Source: Linanthus parryae | Lineage: Eukaryota > Streptophyta > Magnoliopsida > Ericales > Polemoniaceae | DNA length: 64,000 nt | Direction of reading: 5' to 3' | NCBI GenBank assembly: GCA_023055425.1 | Contig: JALGPY010000001.1 | Coordinates: 113,007,057-113,071,056 of the forward strand | In this document: positions 55,976 to 64,000 of the stretch, in pieces | Layout of the letters: every line of letters begins with the position of its first letter | How positions within the stretch are numbered: position 1 is the stretch's first letter | Position numbers and translations under genes: made by a program | Notes under the pieces: model-generated | The model's input: only the letters and a program-made list of their open reading frames with translations | What the model was told of the DNA's origin: nothing | Databases searched by the model: none

Positions 55976-56346
55976 ATGTATTATATTAGGTTCTCTTGAG
56001 TTAGTTCTTCGACCATTTTTTTTCTTCTGAAAATAACATTTCTTAAATTACAATATAGACAATTTTATGTATAATCGTGTATTATCTTAAAACTTGATTT
56101 TAATTATGATTTCAAACATAAAATTTTCATTAATTGCAAATATGTGCTACCTTAGCCACTCAGCATAGAGTAATCATAGCACCAGAACATGTCAAAGGTT
56201 GAAGACTGCTAGACGTAGACTCAGTTAAGATTTATATAAAATTTACTACATATGCGGGAAACAAAATTTATATTAGTTGATGTTTCATTTGATTTTTGTT
56301 TCTAATATGTTTCCTAAGTGTTTTTTACAGAGTGTCCTATCGACAC

Positions 56347-56427
56347 TGTTAGAGATATTATTATCTCACATTATTTAGTTTCCTAGTTATTTGGAAACTA
56401 AATAATGTGATAATAATATCTCTAACA
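56347..56427. repeat. 81-bp near-perfect palindrome made of two LTR ends
   Basis: TGTTAGAGATATTATTATCT at the left is mirrored by its reverse complement at the right; arms are about 37 bp around an AGTTATT-like centre. Each arm equals the start of the short LTR at 56948-57146, so two LTR starts face each other. Confidence 0.85.
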
Positions 56428-56429
56428 CT

Positions 56430-56600
56430 CCTCCCCAAACTCAACGTGCCAACAATGAGTTTTCACGAAGAAAGCATAGCAGCGGAAGAAGGCCAAAGTG
56501 GTTGCGAAGCCCGAGTAGCGGAAGAAGGCCATGGTGGTTGCGAAGGCATGTGGTGATCTGAACAATCCAAGACAGGGTGCCTAATGTGATCCAACCTGTC
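56430..56600. repeat. Copy 1 of a direct repeat next to short LTR ends
   Basis: It matches 57147-57310: AACTCAACGTGCCAA, GAAGAAGGCCAA.GTGG and TGTGGTGATCTGA phrases. On the minus strand the segment abutting the LTR (GTTGAGTTTGGGGAGGAG) looks like a polypurine tract. Confidence 0.8.
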
Positions 56601-56742
56601 TGATATGGCACACTCATGTGTGCTTGATGTGACATGTCATATCTGATGCGGCCCACCCATGTGCCTAATCATCCATTCCCCACTATCTTTTCCCCTCCCG
56701 TAAAATCTAACATGGTATCAGAGCGTAAAGGCTGTGATACCA

Positions 56743-56871
56743 TGTTAAGAATCTTGGGTTCCACCTAAAAACCAATTGGCTATGAGGGGAGTAGATCAAG
56801 TAACTTATTAGGCACAGGCGAAACAGATCGAGTCCCAATGTGGGAAAAATAACAAATAACGATTTTCAACA
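56743..56871 (-). mobile_element. Very short LTR (129 bp) with iMet primer site
   Basis: Minus strand starts TGTTGAAAATCGTTATTTG, ends ATTCTTAACA and is followed by TGGTATCACAGCC (56742-56730), a one-mismatch tRNA-iMet site. Size is TRIM/SMART-like. A purine-rich stretch on the minus strand lies at 56872-56880. Confidence 0.6.
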
Positions 56872-56947
56872 CGCCCCCTTACGCGCAGCGTGCAAAACAA
56901 ACAGGCAGGATCTGATTCAGACGAATCATAAGAAGGCTCTGATACCA

Positions 56948-57146
56948 TGTTAGATTTTATTGGAGGAGAATAAATATAATATTAAAGTGTATAAAACATG
57001 TACAATTGGAGCCTTTATATAGGCAAACCCTGACCAAACTAAGGCAACAAATCAGATAACCTAAACAGGGCAACATAATAATCCTAATTGCACAATTACA
57101 AAATAATTAGAAAACTAAATAATATGAGATAATAATATCTCTAACA
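56948..57146 (-). mobile_element. Short LTR (199 bp) with both PPT and primer site
   Basis: Minus strand begins TGTTAGAGATATTATTATCT and ends AATCTAACA, followed by TGGTATCAGAGCC (56947-56935). On its other side lies a purine tract (TTAGGGAGGGG, 57157-57147). An LTR bordered by PPT on one side and PBS on the other is an internal LTR, as arises by recombination between copies. A TATATAAAGG box lies near 57014-57023 on this strand. Confidence 0.65.
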
Positions 57147-57310
57147 CCCCTCCCTAAACTCAACGTGCCAAAAATGAGTTTGCAAGAAGAAAGCAGAGCA
57201 TCGGAAGAAGGCCAACGTGGTTGCGAAGGCCGAGTAGCGGAAGAAGGCCAAGGTGGTTGCCAAGGCCTGTGGTGATCTGAGCAATTCCATACTGGGTGCC
57301 TGATTCCTAA
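57147..57310. repeat. Copy 2 of the direct repeat next to short LTR ends
   Basis: It matches 56430-56600 with scattered substitutions. Confidence 0.8.
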
Positions 57311-57431
57311 TTAACGACATATCACGTACCTATAATTGCCACTGTACCTATAATTTATTTTAAAAATTGGTGATAGACATCCCGAAAATAAGAACTATTT
57401 TTATTTTAAATCTATAAATTACATTTTTTAA

Positions 57432-58121
57432 ATGGGTGATAGACACTTGCATACCCTCATGTTTGATGAAAAGACAATTCCATACATTCTAGTTTGGCAA
57501 ATAACACTTCCTCGAAACCCTGTGGATTGTGTACTTCAGGCAATTCCACCTGAAATTGATGAGTATGATTTTTCTTGGGAATTTGGTAATGACTCATCCA
57601 CCAATGACTATAACGTAGTTTTGTGTCTAGAACAATCACCAGTCTCCAACAAGTTCATGGTGATCAATTTTAAAGATAAATTTTGGAGAAGGATTCATGA
57701 ATGTTGTCATGGTAATCTGAGAGATTCCGTAAGTGCCATTTTCTTCAATGGGTCTCTACATTTGTTGGGTCGCTGGATGAATGATCGTGCAACATTCGTT
57801 ATCTCTTTCGATTTTTCTGAAGAGCTTTTGAAAGAAACTGCAAAATCAGATGCACCTTTCCGTGATGGCAAAGTTTCTGAAGGATGTCATCATATCGTGG
57901 TTGTAGGAGAATGTCTTTGGATGTCCTGGGATGACTGGAATGGATTTGATGCCGAATTTAATCTTTGGATAATGAGGGAATATAACGTTAAGACATCTTG
58001 GGTCAAACTTTTTACCTTCCCCATATTTTCTCCTTGTACAAGTTTTTCGCCACTGCTCTTCTTTTTTAGAACTGGTGAAATTCGAGTGACGACTGCGTAC
58101 CGGAACTTAGTACTTTATTGA
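57432..58121 (+). pseudogene. F-box-associated domain fragment
   Basis: A 229-codon open frame resembles the C-terminal F-box-associated interaction domain of plant F-box proteins (SCF ubiquitin ligase substrate adaptors): VSAIFFNGSLHLLGRW, ISFDFSEELLKETAKSDAPF, VVVGECLWMSWDDWNG and EFNLWIMREYNVKTSWVKLF. The N-terminal F-box is absent; upstream sequence is short-LTR material. It may be a truncated gene, or a distal exon of a gene whose front part was displaced. The frame itself is intact. Confidence 0.65.
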
Positions 58122-60695
58122 ATGTAAAGAAAAAGAGACACTAGAGATCATTTCCTATAAATAAACATCACTTAAGTATTTGTAATTCTTTGGCCACCTT
58201 CATTGTCTTATTTCTTTGAAAAATAACGAGAATTAACTTTTCACACTTATAAAAAATTGGAGTTCAATAAGTAATAATAACTTTACTTTGACGGATTGGG
58301 TCATCATATCTTGACTGAAATTTTTTCAGAAGAAATTAATGACAACTGCAAGTCTCTCGTTTTCAATAGACTTGAGATACACACAATTACCATAAATGTA
58401 AAAAAAGTCTAGACACTATTTTCTTTTGATCCTCTTATTACTTAAAATTTTTTCATATATTTTTTCCACAAATTTATAATTTTTACTTCGCTAAAAAAAA
58501 ATTATAATTTTTACAAGGTAAAACTGAGTACCGAGTATGTATCGGCTTGATTACTTTAGTTAACCTTGAGTACTTCGATGTTATAAGAATGCATGCATCA
58601 TATAAACATGGATTTACAAATAACTAAAGACGCCAATTAATAAAGATGTCAATGTTAAAGTAAAATGACTTCAAGGACAAAACATTATATTCTTATATTT
58701 CAAGAAGACTGAAATATTACATATTCAATGACCAAGAAGAGCACCACGACTAGTGATGACTAACTTAAATCGAGTTGATGGGGGACTTTTTCCGGTACCT
58801 AATCGATGACGAAGAAACGCCTTAGCGAAAATTGGTTTGCACTGCTTCTGTTCAATATATGCACGTCGCTTGAATTGCTTCTGTATTTGGTTCCTCCTGA
58901 GCTGACATATTTATATTCCGCAGAAAATTCACAGGATTGCCAAAGCCATCCAGTTACCATCCCGCTTGGAGATTGATTTCACACTCCATGTACAGTATTT
59001 CTGCGTAAGCGGTTAGTGGTGCACCCTGAACATAGAAACCCGATGTTGGGCCTCCAGTTGCATAGATAATGCAAAGATGAAACACAGAGCCATTTTATGA
59101 TTTGTAGTGTTTGATTGTAACGCGATGATATTTAATGTTGTTTCTTCACTGAGTTATCTACTATAACCAAGCAGTTCTGGAAGAAAGGGCTCCCACTTCC
59201 AAAAAAATAAGGGATCTAGATCCCTGGATGTGGCAATCTCGATAGTAAGTATTCTCGCATGCGAGAGTGCACCACGCTGTAGTGTCTTAAGAAGTTGCAA
59301 CGATAAAAGATCGATCCATCGGACTAATTCTCGACCGCCACACTAAGATTCGACCCATTCTCATTATTGATGATGGAGATGTCCACCGCTACGAAGCCGG
59401 ATCCTACGACCCATATACTTCCAACTCTTCGTTAACATTATTTGCATACAACATCTACTATATATGCTAACCATGAAAGAAACAAATATATAAAGAAATA
59501 TTATACTTACACAGTGTTGCAGTTTGCAAATGACACTGCTTTCTGCTGCAGTCCCGGTTCGCTATAGTTTTGGTCTCGTTCACCCCATCTCCAACGCATG
59601 CGATGATTGTTTTATGATCCCGAATGAAATCCTTTTCAGCGTATTGCCCTTTTTGCGGATGTGGATGCAGTATATGGAGGGGATGAAGTTCGGTGTCGCT
59701 TCAATTGCATCTGAAATTGTGGAGAATTTTTCTCCACCTGATTGTGATACCACAACATCCGGCTGGCATCACAGCGGAGAACTAGAGTTATTGTGTACGC
59801 GAACATCTCCAGGATTCATCTGATAAGCTTGATCAATGTCCATGGCCTAGGTAATGAAAAATCATAAGGAAAAAAATGAGAAATGACTTTTGATGAAACA
59901 AACTCGGGAACCCCGATTCCTTGCTAGTACGAATCAACGATATCCAAAAGTGCATTATTACAAAAGAAGAGAGAAAACCTCCAAATCCGTTTAACAAAAA
60001 TAAATAGATAACACTGTTTAAATTGAAAAGAGAGTATCACTAATGGTGAGATTTCTAATCTACAACAAACAAATAGTTCTATATTAACACATATTCACCA
60101 CACGACAAATTACAATTAAAATGTCCTATATGAATGCAAATGAAGTCCTCCAATAATCCCCAAAACAGAAATGCAAGGTATTAGCTATAAACATAGATTT
60201 AGAAATTAAATTTAATAAATGAAGTAATTTTTTAAAACATACAAATTAAAGTTGAGATAAAGAATCATTTGTTTAGTTGTTCGACGATTATTATCAAATT
60301 TGAGAAGATGGATTGTAAAACATAATATAGAATAAGTATTTAGTTTAGACGGTCAAATTAATAAAATGACACACTTCTATTAAATTTACTAACCCCATTT
60401 ATAAAAAAATTATGATAACACAACATATCATTAAATAGGAAAACATGTTTTTAAAAAACAAAAAAAAAGAAAGTTATCAAGTTGTTATGAAAACATTCTT
60501 TTATTTATTATAACCCCTTTTATAGTCTAAAATGCTAATTTAACAATCTTTAAATTTTTATTTTTAAGAAAAAAATAGTTTATTAACATTATTTAAAAGT
60601 GTGTAATTACTAATAACTAAATAAAATAATAATGTGAAATTCAACGGTTTCGAACAACTAAACAAATGATTTCGTTCAGGCGAAGTCGCTGCTGC
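58122..60695. other. AT-rich interval with a weak F-box-like fragment
   Basis: Mostly noncoding. Around 59305-59465 one frame reads RHTKIRPILIIDDGDVHRYE then AGSYDPY, which looks coding and may be another piece of an F-box family gene. A 99-codon frame at 59524-59823 shows no recognised domain. Confidence 0.35.
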
Positions 60696-61035
60696 CTGGG
60701 CCGTCTCCAGCATTTTGGTGGCCTAAAACGAGCAATAAATTTGAGGCCCTCATAAATTTTTGGACATGCTTTGTATTGAAAAATATTTTGTGGGAACATG
60801 TTGTGCAATGTACGTGCAACCTTCGTGTTGACTCGCATGCTTTATGTTTTTTTATTTTATTTATACGATTTTATTTGTTATCGTTTAATGGAATCTCAAA
60901 TTTTATGAAATACTAAATTATTTTATAAATCTTATAAAAAATGCTAAACTACCCTTATCATTTTTAAAATTATGGGCCCTCTATTTCTTGTTGCTAAGCG
61001 GTTGTCGTAATCGCTTAATGGTTGAGACGGCCCTG
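60696..61035. mobile_element. hAT-like MITE, 340 bp
   Basis: Ends are CTGGGCCGTCTCC and, in reverse complement, CAGGGCCGTCTCAACC. The flanking 8 bp match at 6 of 8 positions (GCTGCTGC and ACTGCTAC), fitting an aged hAT TSD. Confidence 0.6.
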
Positions 61036-61602
61036 ACTGCTACTACTGGTCGTCAGAAGGACCAGAAAAGAGAAAGAGATGGATGGACCGAACAAAAGAT
61101 GACGATTGTTTCTCTAGATTTGCGTTGGATCTTTCTGTGTTAACTTGCTGCTGTTGCAGCTTGGCCGAGTTTCATCGGGAACAATAGCGGGAGTGGTGTT
61201 GGAGCTTCGGCCAAAAACAGAGCAGTGGTTTGTGAGGATAAGGAAATAAGGAGAAAGAGAAGATATAAGGGTAATCGATTGAGTCTTGTATTCATGAAGA
61301 CGTTACTCTTTTTCTAGTATGAGTAATAAGGTTAAGCCTTGAAAATTAATTTGATAACCTGGACTCAATGACGTTTTTGATTAACTAGTAATGGATTGCT
61401 TGGAAAAATTATTTTTCTCATTTCAAAGAGTATGAACGAACCATAATAGTTCTCACTCTTTGGGGAATTTCCACCCCGAGAAATAATTTTTGCTGAGATG
61501 AGAATGGATTATTCAATACCGCTTTTTGTAGCGATTTCTTAAGACTTTCATTGAGCGGAAATTTTTGGACATAAGTTACCCTAATAAATATGTCTATTTT
61601 CT

Positions 61603-61604
<2 letters not shown>

Positions 61605-61650
<46 letters not shown>
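61605..61650. repeat. (AT)n microsatellite
   Basis: About 23 uninterrupted AT units. Confidence 0.95.
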
Positions 61651-61653
<3 letters not shown>

Positions 61654-61882
61654 GGCGACAAATCTATCAAAACAAAAATGCTATTCACCCTTTCTGAAAA
61701 AAATGATATTCTCAAAAAGAAACGTTGTTCACCCCAACTGAAGCTCCGGTTTAGCACTTCCCTACGTGTGAATGTCTTTGTTTTTGGGAACCTACGAGTG
61801 AATGTCTACCTATGCAGTAGTGGGGTCCACACTTTAGTTAATTTCTCATAAAATATTTGAGGCTGACCTTAGAAGATATCGT

Positions 61883-61883
61883 G

Positions 61884-61914
<31 letters not shown>

Positions 61915-61935
61915 GTATGTATATATATATATATA
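61883..61935. repeat. (TA)n microsatellite, imperfect
   Basis: TA units with TTA and GTATG interruptions. Confidence 0.9.
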
Positions 61936-62988
61936 GAAGACTTGAGGATAGTCCGTGCCCGAGTGCGCTACCCCCAAAAGAAAAAGATTACAATGGTTCA
62001 CCAATTATGAAGCACCCGAAGAAAGATGGAACCGTTTATGAACAAAAGTACAAATGAAAATTGATTATATTCTTCGACGCTTATTAGCATTTAATCCGAT
62101 ATTTGAAAAATATGCATGATTACTACATGAAAAATATGTATGGTTATTAGCCTTTAATTCGACTGCTTTTCTCGAGAGAGGGAGAGGGGGTAAGTTTTCA
62201 AGTAGTGGGTAGTTTTTTACACATATAGTGGGGTTCTAAAACTGATAAAAACGTTGGTTTTAAAACCATCCCTAAAATTTTGAAAATTCTAACTATAAAT
62301 GGTGGTAGGTGAGATCTAAGGGTTGTGACTGATTAATCTAAAGGTTGAAAAGCCATTTTAAAATCAAACTATATTTGTTTTATAGAATAGAAGATAAGAA
62401 TTTGTAGAAGATAGAATTAAACTACATAGGAGGAATTAGAGAAATACGACTTTATCCCCTAGGTAAGCCTCAAATTTAGGAAGGACTCAAATATAGGGGA
62501 ATTGGTTTTCAGTCTTAATTAGAATTAAGCGTATTTTTGTTGAAAGGGAGGAAAAATCAGAGGGTAACATCCGCATTTCCAAATTAGGGAAAGATAATGA
62601 GGAGGATAAATGGGCAAAAAGTTATTGCTAGTGAATAATTAGGAAAAGATAAGAAGTTATTTGTTATTTTGAGTTTGCTTCCGAGGAGGTCTTTTGTGTG
62701 TCTTTATTTAAACCAAGTATTGTTCGAATTACCTCTTCCGTTTAGGTGATATTTTTCCAATGTTAATCAGTGTCCTAGTGTAAGGCTGCAATTTCACGAA
62801 TTAGTTTTACATACGAACATAGTAGAGTCGTAGAGGCTTAGTATACTTGATTATTTGTATACTTTCAGTTGAATAGTTATATTGTTCTTTTTCTTTGATT
62901 ACTAGGAACACATTATATTAGCAAAAAAAAGCTCTCTCCTCTTAGAGAGAGAAACCCTAGTCACTACAATGGTGTTTGATCTTCAACT
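61936..62988. other. Noncoding interval before the L1
   Basis: No gene recognised; probably includes the 5' UTR of the L1 that starts downstream. Confidence 0.4.
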
Positions 62989-63870
62989 ATGGAAGGAGAA
63001 GATCAAGCTGACAACGAGAAAAATTAAGACTACGAAGATTGGCAAGGACCTGTTTCACGGGCACGTAAGAGCTTTGAGTTTAGTCTCATTGGTAAATTTG
63101 TGGGAGACAAACTCATCAATGGGGTAGTCATGAAGAATTTGTTCAAAAATTTATGGTGCCCGAAGGAGGAGCTTCGCATCATGGATTTAGAAACAAATGT
63201 GTTCATCTTTAAGTTTGCATCCAAGGATACTATGATGAAGATTCAATATGGGAGTCCTTGGATTTTTGACGATCAATTGTTACTCTTGAAAGAATGGATG
63301 TTGGGAAAATCTTAAAAAGATACAAACTTCAACAACATTGTCGTTTGGGTACAGATTTGGGGTCTCCCGTTATATTTGATCGATAAAGAAGTTGGTAAAA
63401 TCATTGGATCAAAACTAGTTGAAGTCCACAGTTGATTTGAGGGACGAGGGAGAGCCAAACGAACGATTTGTTCGGGTTCGAAAGTTGAGCAATCAGCCGC
63501 TGCTCCGGCGTGGACCAGTAGACATCGACAGAGGGGGCACTATATGGGTGGATTTTAAATATGAGCGCATACCGACACTATGTGAATGGTGTGGTTGCGT
63601 CGACCACCCTCCGGCTGAATGTTTTGCGAAACCCCCAGGAAATTTTACGTCGGACCATAGAGTGTATGGGCGATGGCTGTTGTCGAGTAGGAAGACATTT
63701 CAAGAAACCAAGAAGATGAAGGTCCAGATCCCAGCGGAGGAGATGGCAGAGAACTCTGGTAGGCGACATGGGTAAGCGGCGGCGAAAGGTGGGACGACCC
63801 AGCTGAATCCTAGCGGAAAAGGAAAAAAGTTGCATGGGCGCCAAAAGCTGAAAATTTGAATCAATCACGG
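62989..63870 (+). pseudogene. L1-type LINE ORF1 (DUF4283 and zf-CCHC_4)
   Basis: ORF1 of plant L1 elements encodes a nucleic-acid-binding protein. A likely start ATG at 62989 (MEGEDQADNEKN) is stopped at 63025-63027, but the same frame continues into a DUF4283 domain (VGDKLINGVVMKNLFKNLWC, KFASKDTMMKIQYGSPWIFD) and VWVQIWGLPLYLIDKEVGKI. A stop lies at 63313-63315 and a frameshift near 63430. A zinc knuckle follows (CEWCGCVDHPPAEC, near 63585). ORF2 would lie beyond the window. It is the same broad L1 type as the copy at 5981-25778, in opposite orientation. Confidence 0.85.
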
Positions 63871-64000
63871 ATCTTCATAGGGGGAAGTGATAAGGAGAAA
63901 TTCAATCAAGATAAACCAATATTTTATTTGGAAAATATTTTGACTGCCCCAGTTGGTAAAATTACCTTTTAAAAAAGAATGGATAATGATCCCATTTTTT

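Noticed and set aside
59524..59823. 99-codon plus frame
   Set aside because: No family resemblance, and the flanks lack gene signals; left as unassigned.
1..64000. CRISPR array, rRNA or tRNA genes
   Set aside because: The only regularly spaced repeats (17150-17935) have variable loops inside a retrotransposon and no spacers; no tRNA cloverleaf or rRNA core was recognised by eye.

Overview
The window is plant nuclear DNA, most likely from a eudicot. Evidence is a two-exon pectin methylesterase gene of plant type, a decayed PPR gene, an F-box-associated fragment and plant-type transposons of nearly every order (Ty1/copia, Ty3/gypsy Tat, L1, Helitron, MULE, CACTA, hAT, PIF/Harbinger, TRIM-scale LTRs). 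The species cannot be named from sequence alone. The only clearly intact host gene is the pectin methylesterase (complement of 33860-35982). No tRNA, rRNA or CRISPR array was recognised.

Left third (1-25.8 kb): a minus-strand Tat-type LTR (1-447) cuts into a decayed Ty1/copia element (448-3746), followed by a second copia 5' remnant (3863-4427) and a Helitron 3' terminus (5819-5845). From 5981 to 25778 lies a 5'-truncated minus-strand L1 retrotransposon with a 13-bp target-site duplication (TSD). Its endonuclease domain is split by a complete 14.9-kb Ty3/gypsy Tat element (9929-24836; two 626-bp LTRs; 5-bp TSD). Between pol and its 3' LTR the gypsy element carries a tandem-repeat block and a six-exon antisense gene (19258-23463). 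Its exon 1 encodes a plant mobile domain (PMD)-like protein, and the whole reading frame is broken by one stop only. This is the most notable item in the window.

Middle (25.8-46 kb): several MITEs and MULE-type elements, a PPR pseudogene split by two small inverted-repeat elements, then the pectin methylesterase gene with a long hairpin in its intron. From 36.4 to 42.5 kb there is an array of direct duplications: a 367-bp tandem duplication later split by a 1.67-kb MULE, a duplication with a roughly 1.02-kb period, six copies of a unit that may derive from a captured exon, three copies of a Helitron-like end, and a fragment resembling chaperonin-10. A copia LTR plus gag (42793-44004) and a decayed PMD relative (44262-45170) follow.

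Right third (46-64 kb): a Helitron N-terminal coding region whose frame resumes across three separate insertions: a 3.6-kb MULE carrying FAR1/MuDR-tail, Ulp1-like and GRF zinc-finger pieces (9-bp TSD), a solo LTR (5-bp TSD), and a non-autonomous CACTA element (3-bp TSD). Beyond it are a MITE, a cluster of very short LTRs in head-to-head arrangement, an F-box-associated fragment, a hAT-like MITE, AT microsatellites, and the start of a plus-strand L1 ORF1 that runs toward the window edge.

Nearly all reading frames are transposon-derived and broken. Boundaries were read by eye, and protein family calls rest on recognised motifs, not on database searches.
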